Source: an uncultured Saprospiraceae bacterium (GTDB taxonomy: Bacteria; Bacteroidota; Bacteroidia; Chitinophagales; Saprospiraceae). From it: 64,000 nucleotides of DNA. The number at the start of each line of letters is the position of its first letter. The stretch's first letter is position 1. The notes under the pieces are model-generated. The model was given only the letters and a program-made list of their open reading frames with translations. It ran no database searches and was not told where the DNA came from. This document shows positions 1-10,235 of this stretch, piece by piece. The DNA lies in the NCBI GenBank assembly GCA_938001865.1, contig CALLAW010000048.1, positions 47,783 through 111,782 of the forward strand, given 5' to 3'. The position numbers and the translations under genes were made by a program.

Positions 1-1242
1 GACCGTATCTACTTAGATAATCTCATCATCTCCACATGTAATCCGAGTCAAGAAGAAGAAGATGACTGCTTACTTGCTGGCCAACCATGCGATGACGGTG
101 ACGAATGTACACTCGGTGAGACATATGATCTGGATTGCAACTGTGTCGATGGCATCTCATCGGATAGCGACCAAGATGGTGTCTGCTCTGTGCTTGACCT
201 TGATGATAGCGATGCATGCATTCCTAACCCTAATCACCCTAATTGTGATGTCTGTGATACTGAGGGACAATTATGTGACGATGGTGATCCTTGTACGCTA
301 GGCGAAGTCTATGATGCAAATTGTGATTGTACGGGTGGACTCTATACAGACTTTGACTCTGACGGCTACTGCGTCGGTAATGATCCTGATGATAATGATC
401 CGTGTGTGCCTGATCCGAGCACATGCCCTGATGAGAGTTGTAGTCTCTTCGATAGTGAAGATTATGAACAATCAATAGGAATCTGGAATGATGGTGGTAC
501 AGACTGTCAAAGAATCTCTAACACTACCTACGCGACAAGTGGCAGTTACTCTATCAGGATTAGAGATAACTCTGGAGCACAATCCTCCGTATATAGTGAC
601 AATATCAATGCCTCCACAGCTCAATCTATCGAAGTGACATTTAGCTTCAAAGCAAATAGTATGGAGACTAATGAAGACTTCTTACTAGAGCTGTCATCAG
701 ATGGTGGGAGTACCTACTCACTGGTAAAGGACTGGAAATCTGGGAGTGACTTCAGCAATAATATCACATATACAGTGACAACAGTGATCAATAGTTTGGC
801 TGGATTTACTCAGACTACTCGATTGAGATTTAGATGTGATGCGAGTACTAATTCTGATCAGGTCTATATCGATGATGTCAATATCGAACTCTGTGGTACG
901 GTCGCTACAGGAGATATCATAGCTGCATCGACGACCCCTGATGCTACTGACAATGCAGTAATCTCTGACAGATTAGGTGATCTAGATCAGCAAGATCCGA
1001 TAATCAGTATCTATCCCAATCCCGTACAACAAAATGGAACATTACAGATCTCTGTCAAAGATGGAGCATCTATAAATACTCTTAGCCTGTATGATATCTA
1101 TGGAAGGTTGCATCTCACTCAAGAGATCAATAAGGTCTCAGAGATCTATACAATAGCTATCGGAGAGTTACAGTCTGGCACATATCTTGTATTAGTAGCC
1201 TCTGAGAGTAAGACGTGGCCACATAAGATAATTATCCAATAA
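1..1242 (+). CDS. Secreted Cys-rich protein with T9SS type A sorting domain (5' partial)
   Basis: The frame is open from base 1, so the start lies upstream of the window; 413 codons are visible. Residues about 27-141 hold two copies of a Cys/Asp-rich repeat (CDDGDxCTxGExYDxxCxC, then a D-rich DxDxDG segment), similar to calcium-binding thrombospondin-3-like repeats. Residues about 145-300 look like a beta-rich jelly-roll domain (GSYSIRIRD ... VYIDDVNIELC). The last 80 residues form a typical type A T9SS sorting domain (ISIYPNPVQQNGTL, LYDIYGRL, GTYLVLV, HKIIIQ). Inference: a large surface or secreted protein exported by T9SS. The activity is unknown because the N-terminal part is missing. A rho-independent terminator follows. 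Confidence 0.85.
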   Translation, partial: DRIYLDNLIISTCNPSQEEEDDCLLAGQPCDDGDECTLGETYDLDCNCVDGISSDSDQDGVCSVLDLDDSDACIPNPNHPNCDVCDTEGQLCDDGDPCTLGEVYDANCDCTGGLYTDFDSDGYCVGNDPDDNDPCVPDPSTCPDESCSLFDSEDYEQSIGIWNDGGTDCQRISNTTYATSGSYSIRIRDNSGAQSSVYSDNINASTAQSIEVTFSFKANSMETNEDFLLELSSDGGSTYSLVKDWKSGSDFSNNITYTVTTVINSLAGFTQTTRLRFRCDASTNSDQVYIDDVNIELCGTVATGDIIAASTTPDATDNAVISDRLGDLDQQDPIISIYPNPVQQNGTLQISVKDGASINTLSLYDIYGRLHLTQEINKVSEIYTIAIGELQSGTYLVLVASESKTWPHKIIIQ

Positions 1243-1297
1243 GAATAGAATAATATATCTCTAGATAGGCGTATCTATATCGGGTGAAATCATCCGT

Positions 1298-1335
1298 AAA
1301 AACAGTCAGGCTTAATCAACCTGGCTGTTTTTTTT
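1298..1335 (+). terminator. Rho-independent terminator
   Basis: AACAGTCAGG (1301-1310) pairs with CCTGGCTGTT (1320-1329) with one G-U pair and a 9-base loop, followed by a T8 run. It ends the T9SS cargo gene. Confidence 0.85.
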
Positions 1336-1451
1336 CATTACGCTGTAGAGTAAGAGACAGTCTCTATCCTTCGTAACGTAAGAAAGTAGATGGCCTGGCA
1401 TTAAATCTGCAAATCAAAGTTACTAACTGAGTACTTTCTGTGATAATGACC

Positions 1452-1459
1452 TACCTTTG
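1452..1459 (+). promoter_or_regulatory. Bacteroidota -7 box TACCTTTG
   Basis: Matches TAnnTTTG. A start site some 6 bases downstream gives a leader of about 25 bases to the ATG at 1490, which is why that ATG is preferred over the TTG at 1457. No clear -33 TTG is seen. Confidence 0.5.
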
Positions 1460-1489
1460 CCGCTGCTCATAAGAGCAATAAGATCGAGT

Positions 1490-2404
1490 ATGGACAATAA
1501 GCAAGGGAGTGACATTTGGGCTAATCCACTGACACCATGGTTAGTGTTGATTTTGCTTTCATTGGTATGGGGGAGTTCCTTCATCTTGATCAAAAAATCC
1601 CTTCTCGCTTTCCCTCCTAACGAAGTTGGAGCATTAAGAATAGGGATCTCATTCTTAGCTGTGATTCCGCTCCTGCTGATTAGATTCAAAGAGCAGCAGT
1701 GGAGACTACTTCCTTTATTTTTGGTAGTGGGATTGACGGGTAACTTTATCCCTGCCCTACTCTTTGCCTATGCAGAGGTGAAGATAGATAGTGGCATTGC
1801 AGGAGTACTCAATAGTCTGACCCCACTCTTTACACTTATTATCGCATGGCTATTTTTCAGTAGACAGTTCCAATGGAAGGAAGCGATAGGAGTAATTTTT
1901 GGCTTTGTTGGGGCAGCTTGTTTGATTCTATTTGCCACTGGACAGATCGATCTAGAGCATCTTACATATGGTCTGCTCATCGTCATAGCTACTCTATGCT
2001 ATGGAGTAAGTGTCAACGTAGTCAATGCTAAACTTACTTTAGTCAAACCGATAGATATTACCATCTTATCATTCTTTACAGTAGGGATTCCTGCATGGAT
2101 ATATCTGCTTACCTCTACAGACTTGATTGTGCATGCTACACAGCATCCAGAGAGTAGGACTTCACTCCTTTCTATCTGTTTTCTGGCTCTAGTAGGTACT
2201 GTGATCTCGACAATAATCTTCTACCGACTTGTCCAGAAAACTGATGCTATTTTTGGTTCGTTAGTAGCTTATCTGATTCCTGTTGTAGCCCTTGGTTGGG
2301 CAGTGATTGATGGTGAAGTCTTGCTGATTACCCATTTCATTGGGTTTGGTCTCATTTTATTTGGGATTTACCTCGTCAAGCGAAAAAAATCTTCTCAACC
2401 CTAA
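1490..2404 (+). CDS. EamA/DMT-superfamily transporter
   Basis: 304-aa integral membrane protein with about ten hydrophobic helices arranged as two EamA halves. The first half contains the family-typical LVWGSSFILIKKSL near the N-terminus. The second half ends in GFGLILFGIYLVKRKK, with the positive tail expected in the cytoplasm. Members export metabolites such as amino acids or their analogues, but the substrate cannot be read from sequence. The gene is monocistronic, converging on tatD with 1 bp between stop codons. The start was set at 1490 because a promoter -7 box overlaps the upstream TTG. Confidence 0.9.
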   Translation: MDNKQGSDIWANPLTPWLVLILLSLVWGSSFILIKKSLLAFPPNEVGALRIGISFLAVIPLLLIRFKEQQWRLLPLFLVVGLTGNFIPALLFAYAEVKIDSGIAGVLNSLTPLFTLIIAWLFFSRQFQWKEAIGVIFGFVGAACLILFATGQIDLEHLTYGLLIVIATLCYGVSVNVVNAKLTLVKPIDITILSFFTVGIPAWIYLLTSTDLIVHATQHPESRTSLLSICFLALVGTVISTIIFYRLVQKTDAIFGSLVAYLIPVVALGWAVIDGEVLLITHFIGFGLILFGIYLVKRKKSSQP

Positions 2405-2405
2405 C

Positions 2406-3167
2406 CTACATCTTGAACAACCGTTTTGCATTTACAGAAGTGTAATCCATCACTAGCTCTACTGACTGCTGTCTCATATCGCCTATCTTCTGCGCAATCA
2501 CTGGAAGGTACTTCGATTGATTGGTCTTCCCTCTATATGGATGTGGTGCTAGATAAGGTGCATCCGTCTCGAGTAAGATACGATCCTCAGGTAAGTATGC
2601 TACCATCTCGTCTAACTTTGCATTCTTGAAGGTCACTACTCCACCAAGACCTAGATAAAATCCAGTATCCAAGGCCTTGCGAGCCTGGGCTATACTTCCG
2701 TTAAAACAATGAAATACACCTGTGAGCCTCCCTGATTGTGCTGAACTAATCATATCTATCGTATCATCTAAGCTCTCTCTAGAGTGGATAATCAATGGTA
2801 ATTGATCAGAATCAGACCAAGCAATCTGCTCCTCGAAAGCAAGCTTTTGTTCGTTGACAAATGTCTTATCCCAATAGTAATCTAGACCTACCTCGCCTAC
2901 CCCGTGGTACTCCCGAGTCTGATAATGGCTCCTGATGATGCTGAGTTGGTCTGCATAATCCTCTTTGACATAACATGGGTGTAGTCCCATCATAGGCTTG
3001 CATATCTCAGGATACTTATCAGCCAACTGATGCATAGCATCTATGCTAGAGATGTCTATATTGGGCATAAATATTTGAGAAATACCTGTCTCTTTGGCCT
3101 CAGATAATAAGGTGTCAATATCTTTGATAAGTTCGTCAGCGTAGAGATGAGCATGAGTGTCAATCAT
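2406..3167 (-). CDS. tatD: TatD family metal-dependent hydrolase (DNase)
   Basis: 253 aa. The N-terminal MIDTHAHL is the metal-binding HxH signature of the TatD/amidohydrolase TIM barrel. GLHPCYV, GEVGLDYYW, LPLIIHSRES, GVFHCFNGS and LLETDAPYLAP follow in the order expected for TatD. Family members are metal-dependent 3'-5' exonucleases or D-aminoacyl-tRNA-deacylase-like enzymes acting in the cytoplasm. The length is normal. Transcribed divergently from the RNase H gene, 60 bp away. Confidence 0.93.
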   Translation of the reverse strand: MIDTHAHLYADELIKDIDTLLSEAKETGISQIFMPNIDISSIDAMHQLADKYPEICKPMMGLHPCYVKEDYADQLSIIRSHYQTREYHGVGEVGLDYYWDKTFVNEQKLAFEEQIAWSDSDQLPLIIHSRESLDDTIDMISSAQSGRLTGVFHCFNGSIAQARKALDTGFYLGLGGVVTFKNAKLDEMVAYLPEDRILLETDAPYLAPHPYRGKTNQSKYLPVIAQKIGDMRQQSVELVMDYTSVNAKRLFKM

Positions 3168-3227
3168 AGTATTGGAGCTTTGTTGGCCGCATTGAAGCGG
3201 GATTGATAATTGTATATAGAGTAAAGA

Positions 3228-3863
3228 ATGGGCAAAAAAAAGAAATATTATGTAGTCTGGGTAGGAATAAGCCCAGGAATCTATGATACCTGGGATGAAT
3301 GCTTGAGACAGACCAAGGGATATCCAGGAGCTAAGTATAAGTCATATCCTACTAGAGCTGCTGCTATAGCTGGCTATGAAGGAGGTGTAGACTACAATAC
3401 AAGCAACAGTAAGACACCCCAAACACAGATCAGTAAAGACGAATGGGCTGCTGCTGGTGTCAACTTGGATAGCTTCTGCGTGGATGCTGCATGCAGCGGC
3501 AATCCTGGTATCATGGAGTATCGAGGAGTCTGGACAGATAACAATATTGAACTTTTCAGAAAAGGTCCGTATCAAGGAGGCACCAACAACATAGGTGAAT
3601 TCCTTGCACTCGTGCATGCCTTAGCTTTCTTCAATCAAACCAATAAGACGATGCACATCTACACGGACTCAAAGACTGCTATGGCATGGGTAAGAAACAA
3701 GAAAGTAAAGACGACACTAAAGCAAACTCAAGAGAATGCTGTATTATTTGCGATGCTTGATAGAGCTATCCAATGGCTCAATACCAATACATACAAGCAT
3801 ACTATAGAAAAATGGAATACAAAAGAATGGGGGGAGATTCCTGCAGACTTTGGTCGTAAATAG
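3228..3863 (+). CDS. rnhA: Ribonuclease H with N-terminal viroplasmin domain
   Basis: 211 aa. Residues 1-55 (KYYVVWVGISPGIYDTWDE ... SYPTRAAAIAGYEGG) form a caulimovirus viroplasmin-like domain, known to bind RNA-DNA hybrids in bacterial and eukaryotic RNase H. Residues about 80-205 are the RNase H fold: FCVDAACSGNPG supplies the first Asp, NNIGEFLALVHAL the Glu, and IYTDSKTAMAWV the second Asp. Function: removal of RNA from RNA-DNA hybrids (R-loops, primers). Bacteroidota commonly carry this architecture, so it is not a sign of transfer. Confidence 0.93.
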   Translation: MGKKKKYYVVWVGISPGIYDTWDECLRQTKGYPGAKYKSYPTRAAAIAGYEGGVDYNTSNSKTPQTQISKDEWAAAGVNLDSFCVDAACSGNPGIMEYRGVWTDNNIELFRKGPYQGGTNNIGEFLALVHALAFFNQTNKTMHIYTDSKTAMAWVRNKKVKTTLKQTQENAVLFAMLDRAIQWLNTNTYKHTIEKWNTKEWGEIPADFGRK

Positions 3864-3931
3864 ATCATTATAATAGGCAGTAATTACTAGTGAGTTTAGC
3901 TATCTTTGATCTCAGATAATTGGACCAAACC

Positions 3932-6900
3932 ATGAGAAACTACACTCTTCTAGGCCTCTGCCTCATGCTATTACTCAATAGCTGCAGTAATGCTGACAAT
4001 CAATCAAAAACTACACAATCTAACAAGGATACTCAAGGGCTCTATGTCTCACACTTAAGTGGTGCCCACGGCATAGACTTTACTAACCGAGTTGACATCA
4101 ACCTAGAGTACAACCCAATCCTTAATGATGGTGTGCTTCAGGGAGCAGGAGTAGGAGTACTCAATATAGATGGCGATGATCTGCCAGATGTGATCATCTT
4201 AGGCAATCAGACTGGGATAAAGCTGTACAAAAACAAAGGAAATCTAAAGTTTGAAGATGTAACTATTGATGCTAAACTGACACAGACTAGTGGGTGGAAT
4301 ATGGGTGTCTCTATCGCAGATATCGATGGAGATAATGATGATGACATCTACATTTCTAGATTTCTACTCAACAATCCTAAAGAACGAGAAAACCTCCTCT
4401 ATATCAATAACGGCAACAATACATTTACTGAGAAGTCAAAAGAATATGGTCTTGCTGATGCTGGATATTCGGTCATGGCTAACTTTTTTGATTACGATCT
4501 AGATGGGGATCTTGACCTCTATGTACTCAATCAACCACCGTCTGCATTAGTGGAAAAACAAAAACTCAAGGGTTTGATGGATTATAAGTACACTAACCGA
4601 CTCTACCGCAATGACAATAACAAATATAGCGATGTGACCCAAGAGAGTGGTTTGATGAATTACAATTATTCATTGAGTGCTTTGACATACGATTATAACG
4701 ATGATGGATACTTAGACATTTTCGTTGCGAATGACTTTGACGAACCTGATCAATTTTACATCAATCAACAGAATGGTACTTTTCATAATGTGTCTGACAT
4801 TGTATTTAAGCATCTGAGTACCTTCAGTATGGGATCCGACTTAGCTGATATTAACAATGATGGTCATCTGGACATCTTTGTGGCAGATATGGTAGCCGAA
4901 GACAACTACCGACAAAAGACCAATATGAGTGGTATGAATCCTGAAAAGTTTTGGAATCTAGCCAATAACGGCTATCATTATCAATACATGTTCAATGCGT
5001 TACACCTCAACAATACTGGCAACTCGTTTAGTGAGATAGCACAACTCGCTGGCATAGCAAATACTGACTGGAGCTGGTCTACACTCTTCATGGACATGGA
5101 CCTTGATGGATATAAGGACTTGATGATAACTAACGGATTGATCAATGAAGTCAGGAACAAAGACTTCTCTAATTGGAGAGATGCCAAAATAGACTCATTG
5201 AAGAAAGCTCAAAATTCCAAAAAAGTATCTCCAGAATTTCTTTTCGAACTAGCCCAACAAGTCCCTAGTGTCCCAGTAAAAAACTACTTATACCAGAACA
5301 ATGGTGACTTGACTTTCACCAATAAGAGCAGTGATTGGGGATTCTCTAAACCTGGAGCTACACAAGGTGCTGCATATGCGGACTTTGATAATGATGGCGA
5401 TCTAGACTTTATCCTCAATCACAGCAATGCACCTGTAGAGCTCTTCGAATCAACAGCTGCTGACAGAAAGATTGGCAATTATCTCAATATCAAACTCCAA
5501 GGTGAGGGAAAAAACACAGGTGCTCTTAACTCGAAAATCAAAATAGAGTATGGCAAAGGTCTGCAACAAGTAAGTCAAACAACTCCGTATAGAGGATATG
5601 CATCTTGTAATCAAAACATTACTCAATTTGGTCTTGGACCACATGATATCATCGATAAGCTTACAGTAAAGTTTCTCAGTGGTAAGCAAGTCATACTCAC
5701 TGATGTAAAAGCGAATCAGACTCTAGTGATTAAAGAATCAAAGGGGACAACATCGATGGCAAACCCCTCCGATCAAATAGCTTCAATATTAAAAAAAGGA
5801 AGTACAAAGACTCAAATCAAACATGAAGAAAACTCTTATGATGATTATAAAAAAGAAATTCTCATTCCTTACAAAATGTCATCATTAGGGCCCGTAATTG
5901 CAGAAGGAGATATCAATGGAGACGGTATCTCTGATCTCTATATCGGGGGTGCAGCAGGCAATGGAGCCATTACTATTGCTGGCAATGCTCAAGGCGAATT
6001 TACACTTATCGACAATCCTATCTTCAAGTCTGCAAGCAAGAGTGAAGATGGAGCAGCTCACTTCTTTGACGCAGATGGAGATGGTGACTTAGATCTCTAT
6101 GTCGCAAGTGGAAGCAACGAATTCGATATAAATGACAAAAGGTTTAAAGATAGACTATACATCAATGATGGACGGGGCAAGTTCGCTAAAGGTCCAGCTC
6201 TACCTCCTCACTACACAAGCACTCATACTGTGATCTCAGCAGATGTAGATGGTGATGATGATTTGGATCTATTCGTTGGTGGTCGCCAGGTCCCTGGCAG
6301 ATATGGAGCATCGACTGATAGTTACCTCTATCTCAATGATGGGAAGGGAAGCTTTACTCAGAGTGAGAGCAGTCTATTTCAGAACCTAGGCATGGTGACT
6401 GACGCAGTCTTTACCAATATAGACAATGACGACAACTTAGAGTTAATCATTGCTGGAGAGTGGATGCCAATAGAGATATTTGAATTTGACTCCAATGGTA
6501 AGCCTTCGAGACAACCAAATAATCTTGGTGATTCTAATGGATTATGGAATACCATAGAAGTGAGTGATCTAGATGGTGATGGTGACTTAGATATCATCGG
6601 TGGCAATCTTGGTCTCAACAATAAGTATAAGGCAAGTAAGGAAAAACCATTCAAAGTCTTCGTAGATGACTTTGACAAGAATGGATCCAATGACGTCTAT
6701 CTTGGATACTATGCTAATGATGGTGTCTGCTATCCAGTGAGAGGCCGACAGTGCTCATCAGAGCAAATGCCATTTGTCAAGAAAAAATTTGAGTCCTATG
6801 AAGCATTTGCATCAGCATCTATTGTAGAGGTCTTGGACGACAAGCTAGAGGATGACAGCGTATCCAAAGAAGTCTATACATTTGCCCATACACTCTTCTT

Positions 6901-7252
6901 TAACAATGGAGAGGGACGATTCGAAGCCCAAAGGTTGCCAATGGAGACACAACGGTCGGTAGTCAACGATATCTTGATTACCAACTTGGATAGTGATCCG
7001 CTACCAGAGGTCTATATGGTAGGTAACTATTACGATAGAGAGGTCGAGACTACACGGAGTGACTCGGGGATAGGGAGCATCTTAGATATCAGTGACGACG
7101 GTATAGTCTCTTCGGTACCTTCTAGTCAGTTGGGCCAGTTTGCTAACAAAGATGCAAGGACAGTACATGAGCTAAGCCTTGGCAATAAGTCCGTGATTGC
7201 AGTTGGAAATAACGATGACATCATCCAATTCTTTGAGAAAAACAAGAAATAA
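3932..7252 (+). CDS. FG-GAP/VCBS repeat lipoprotein with ASPIC/UnbV domain
   Basis: 1106 aa from the ATG at 3932; the upstream TTG is not needed. A lipoprotein signal is visible (hydrophobic LLGLCLMLLLNSC with lipobox LNSC, residues about 5-17). Many Asp-rich repeats of the type DxDGDGDLDLYV are seen throughout, for example FFDYDLDGDLDLYVLN, AYADFDNDGDLDFILN and SDLDGDGDLDIIGG. These are FG-GAP/VCBS beta-propeller blades with Ca2+-binding loops. Around residues 510-600 an ASPIC/UnbV segment interrupts them (GNYLNIKLQG ... TQFGLGPHDIIDKLTVKF). Such proteins are outer-membrane or surface lipoproteins; substrate unknown. The propeller content suggests two propellers separated by the UnbV domain. 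Confidence 0.9.
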   Translation: MRNYTLLGLCLMLLLNSCSNADNQSKTTQSNKDTQGLYVSHLSGAHGIDFTNRVDINLEYNPILNDGVLQGAGVGVLNIDGDDLPDVIILGNQTGIKLYKNKGNLKFEDVTIDAKLTQTSGWNMGVSIADIDGDNDDDIYISRFLLNNPKERENLLYINNGNNTFTEKSKEYGLADAGYSVMANFFDYDLDGDLDLYVLNQPPSALVEKQKLKGLMDYKYTNRLYRNDNNKYSDVTQESGLMNYNYSLSALTYDYNDDGYLDIFVANDFDEPDQFYINQQNGTFHNVSDIVFKHLSTFSMGSDLADINNDGHLDIFVADMVAEDNYRQKTNMSGMNPEKFWNLANNGYHYQYMFNALHLNNTGNSFSEIAQLAGIANTDWSWSTLFMDMDLDGYKDLMITNGLINEVRNKDFSNWRDAKIDSLKKAQNSKKVSPEFLFELAQQVPSVPVKNYLYQNNGDLTFTNKSSDWGFSKPGATQGAAYADFDNDGDLDFILNHSNAPVELFESTAADRKIGNYLNIKLQGEGKNTGALNSKIKIEYGKGLQQVSQTTPYRGYASCNQNITQFGLGPHDIIDKLTVKFLSGKQVILTDVKANQTLVIKESKGTTSMANPSDQIASILKKGSTKTQIKHEENSYDDYKKEILIPYKMSSLGPVIAEGDINGDGISDLYIGGAAGNGAITIAGNAQGEFTLIDNPIFKSASKSEDGAAHFFDADGDGDLDLYVASGSNEFDINDKRFKDRLYINDGRGKFAKGPALPPHYTSTHTVISADVDGDDDLDLFVGGRQVPGRYGASTDSYLYLNDGKGSFTQSESSLFQNLGMVTDAVFTNIDNDDNLELIIAGEWMPIEIFEFDSNGKPSRQPNNLGDSNGLWNTIEVSDLDGDGDLDIIGGNLGLNNKYKASKEKPFKVFVDDFDKNGSNDVYLGYYANDGVCYPVRGRQCSSEQMPFVKKKFESYEAFASASIVEVLDDKLEDDSVSKEVYTFAHTLFFNNGEGRFEAQRLPMETQRSVVNDILITNLDSDPLPEVYMVGNYYDREVETTRSDSGIGSILDISDDGIVSSVPSSQLGQFANKDARTVHELSLGNKSVIAVGNNDDIIQFFEKNKK

Positions 7253-7266
7253 ATCTTATTGATCTC

Positions 7267-8460
7267 TTAATTCCCTGTAGCGACTCTGAGCCGTCTGATG
7301 AGGAAGATTGTTACCAGTCCAGTACATACCGCTATGTAGCCAACAATTGGGTAGTTCTCATATTGACCAGCTTGATTGATATAGATAATCTGACCGCTAA
7401 TGATTGCAGAGAGTCCAATAGCGAACTGTTGGAGAGCAGACTTGATTGCCATGAAGCTTCCCCTATTCTCCACTCCAGCAGAGGCAGTAATCATCGTATT
7501 AGCGGGAATCATCCTACCACTTGCTAATACAAAGAATAGTGTCGTAAACATCAATACATACCAGAGTGGAGAGACTCCAAGATACACGATTATCATCGTC
7601 GGGATAAAGCACAATAACATCGTGATTGTGAATACTTTATTAACCCCAAATCGATCAGTGAATCTCCCTATCAACGGTGATGTAATGACTGTAGCTATCC
7701 CTCCAAGAAAAAATTGAAGGGCAATATCTTCTTGGCTGAGCCCAACATTCTTAATCAAATATGGACTGATAAACGGGATAATCATGAAATGAGCAAGCAC
7801 TAATACAAATCCAGCCCCCAATGCATTGACTTGATTCGTATCACGAGTAATCTGATTGATCGTACTCCGCATACTGGGGACACTCCCACCCTGTGATTCC
7901 AGATGTTTGGTGAAACTCGGAAACTTAAATGCCACAAAAATCCAAATACACATTGCCAATATGCCTAATACTAAGAATGGAGATTGCCATGAGCCCTGAG
8001 CTGCAAGGTATAATCCAAATGGTACACCGAGAGCAGATGCCCCAGAAAATGCTGCCATCAGTATCCCCATCGCTTTGCCTCGTTCTTTGAATAGATAGAG
8101 ATCACTGACAATGGACAGGGCAAGAGCACCGATCACACCTCCAAAGAGTCCAGTCAATATCCTGAAAGCAATCAACACAGTGTATGACGGAGCGAAGGCA
8201 CAGAGTATCGTACCTATCGAAAATCCACCATAACAGAGTAGCAATGCACTCTTGCGATCAAAACTATCTAGTACGAAAAAAGCTAACAATGCAGAGAGAG
8301 TCGCAGCAAACGCATAGACTGAGACTAGTAGACTGAACTGTGCCGCCGATATCTCAAACGTCTCAATGAAAAGATCACCTAAGGGCATGATCAACATCGA
8401 ATCCACAATATGAGTAAAGTTAATCCCAGCTAATACATACAATACACTTCGTCTGTCCAT
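7267..8460 (-). CDS. MFS transporter
   Basis: 397 aa with about twelve hydrophobic segments. It starts MDRRSVLYVLAGINFTHIVDSMLIMPLG; the ATG at 8460 is used rather than the TTG one codon upstream. The loop after the second helix (LDSFDRKSALLLCYGGF) corresponds to MFS motif A. Bacterial drug/metabolite MFS exporters of the DHA1 type look like this; the substrate cannot be told. The stop lies 14 bp from the stop of the convergent FG-GAP gene. Confidence 0.88.
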   Translation of the reverse strand: MDRRSVLYVLAGINFTHIVDSMLIMPLGDLFIETFEISAAQFSLLVSVYAFAATLSALLAFFVLDSFDRKSALLLCYGGFSIGTILCAFAPSYTVLIAFRILTGLFGGVIGALALSIVSDLYLFKERGKAMGILMAAFSGASALGVPFGLYLAAQGSWQSPFLVLGILAMCIWIFVAFKFPSFTKHLESQGGSVPSMRSTINQITRDTNQVNALGAGFVLVLAHFMIIPFISPYLIKNVGLSQEDIALQFFLGGIATVITSPLIGRFTDRFGVNKVFTITMLLCFIPTMIIVYLGVSPLWYVLMFTTLFFVLASGRMIPANTMITASAGVENRGSFMAIKSALQQFAIGLSAIISGQIIYINQAGQYENYPIVGYIAVCTGLVTIFLIRRLRVATGN

Positions 8461-8534
8461 CAACTACTAACTCTCAATGATGACAAAAAGTTATTTCTTT
8501 AACCTCAATTACCTCTCAAGTCCATTGATCACAA

Positions 8535-10235
8535 CTAATAATCAAGGATCTTTACTTCAGTACGTCTATTGAATTGGTGCTCCTCATCAGTGCAGGTGAC
8601 ACCATCGTCACATTTGTTACGTAGACGGCTTTCGCCAAATCCTATAGCAACGATTCGAGTGGCATTTACTCCGAGTGATACTAAGTAGTCCTTAGCGGAC
8701 TTGGCTCGTCTATCTGATAAGAGTTGGTTGTATAGTGACTCACCTCTACTATCTGTATGAGCTGAGAGCTGTACTTTGATAGAGGGATTATTATTCATCG
8801 CATTTGCTAATTCTTGCAATTCGGAGAGAGAGCCATCTTGGAGCTCATGTTGATTATATGCGTAATAGATATTATCAAAGACCAAGATACTTCCCTTCTT
8901 GACTTCTTGTTGTTTGATGATCACCTTCTTGGGCGGCGGAGGCGGTGGCTTGACTACGACTGCTACTCTCTCAGGTTGAAGTGAGAGAGTATGATGGAGT
9001 TGATTAGCATCTAAGTAACCAGTCCAGATGTAATCTTCATAGCCAGCGTTCCTTCCATTTACTTTGACATATACGGGAGGAGTTACCTCTAGGGAAATGC
9101 GACCCTCGCTATCTGATGTCATATCCAATTTTGATTCAAAGTTGCTCTCTAGCAATCTCTCTGCACTCGACTGATTGAGAAGTAACTCTATGATCAGATC
9201 CTTATCTGTAATCTGCAATATTTCGAACTCTGCACCTTGGACCTTAGATAGGGTCTTACCATCCTTCACATCAAGTGTAAGATAGTTCGCCACCCGATCA
9301 GACTTCCTTATCATCGGTATCTCTGTAGTGAGCTGATAGAGATCATCCTTGCCCATCCCTCCTGGTCTATTAGACGAAAACACCAATGACTTGTCATCTA
9401 GCATATAGAGTCCAAAATCATCGTAACTCGTATTGATCGGTGCCGGTAGTCTCAGACGCTGTTGAGTCTCAAAGTCATAGAGGAATAAATCTAAGTCTCC
9501 TGCACGAGAGCCCGAGTCACTTGCATAGATGAGGTAACCGTTGTAGAATTGACCGAACCACTCATTGCCTTCTGTATTGACCTTGTCTCCGATATTGATT
9601 GGTGTGGTCCAACTCCCAGCCTCCTTGAAGGACAGATAGAGATCCATCTTACCCATCCCTCCTACTCTCGTCGAACTGAATGCAAGAGTATCTCCTGTGA
9701 TACTGAATGTCGGATGTGCATCGAGTGCTTCTAAATCACTCTGTTGCCAGAGTGTAGGCTCTGACCATCCATCGGCATTGAGTACAGTCTCATAGATTTT
9801 GAGAGGGATGAGATTATCTTGAGTCTTCGCAGGACGACCTCTTACTAAGTGGTCTCTTGTAAACATCATGACACCTCCATCTGCACTGAATGTACAAGGA
9901 CCTTCATGGTATCTAGAGTTAATTACTTTGGGGAAAAATGCAGACCGCTCAAAGTCATCAACTCCGTTCCAATCCGCAAACTTTAGATCAAAATACTTCT
10001 CTCCTATCCGCCTATCGACATCTAAGTCTGATCGACCGTTGGTCACATATACGAGTAAGTCACTCCAGATCACCGGCGCAAAATCCATCTCCGGACTATT
10101 TATCTGTCGAAGATTACTCAGATTGGCATCCACCATGCTCAATGAATCAAAGTACACCATCTCTTGACTCTTCAATAGACTGGCTCGTAGACCGACACCC
10201 AATATCACTACTATCAGTATAGCTCTCCTCAACAT
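8535..10235 (-). CDS. OmpA-family protein with PD40/WD40-like repeats
   Basis: 566 aa. A hydrophobic signal peptide (AILIVVILGVGLRASLL) is followed by PD40-like beta-propeller strands (SITGDTLAFSSTRVGGMGKMDLY, LVFSSNRPGGMGKDDLY). A Pro-rich linker (KPPPPPPKK, residues about 435-443) and a C-terminal OmpA peptidoglycan-binding domain (LSAHTDSRGESLYNQLLSDRRA, residues about 455-566) complete it. This architecture matches PorE-like proteins that anchor T9SS or surface adhesin modules to peptidoglycan in the periplasm. It directly follows the PorP/SprF gene with no gap, as the third gene of a surface-protein operon. Confidence 0.9.
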   Translation of the reverse strand: MLRRAILIVVILGVGLRASLLKSQEMVYFDSLSMVDANLSNLRQINSPEMDFAPVIWSDLLVYVTNGRSDLDVDRRIGEKYFDLKFADWNGVDDFERSAFFPKVINSRYHEGPCTFSADGGVMMFTRDHLVRGRPAKTQDNLIPLKIYETVLNADGWSEPTLWQQSDLEALDAHPTFSITGDTLAFSSTRVGGMGKMDLYLSFKEAGSWTTPINIGDKVNTEGNEWFGQFYNGYLIYASDSGSRAGDLDLFLYDFETQQRLRLPAPINTSYDDFGLYMLDDKSLVFSSNRPGGMGKDDLYQLTTEIPMIRKSDRVANYLTLDVKDGKTLSKVQGAEFEILQITDKDLIIELLLNQSSAERLLESNFESKLDMTSDSEGRISLEVTPPVYVKVNGRNAGYEDYIWTGYLDANQLHHTLSLQPERVAVVVKPPPPPPKKVIIKQQEVKKGSILVFDNIYYAYNQHELQDGSLSELQELANAMNNNPSIKVQLSAHTDSRGESLYNQLLSDRRAKSAKDYLVSLGVNATRIVAIGFGESRLRNKCDDGVTCTDEEHQFNRRTEVKILDY

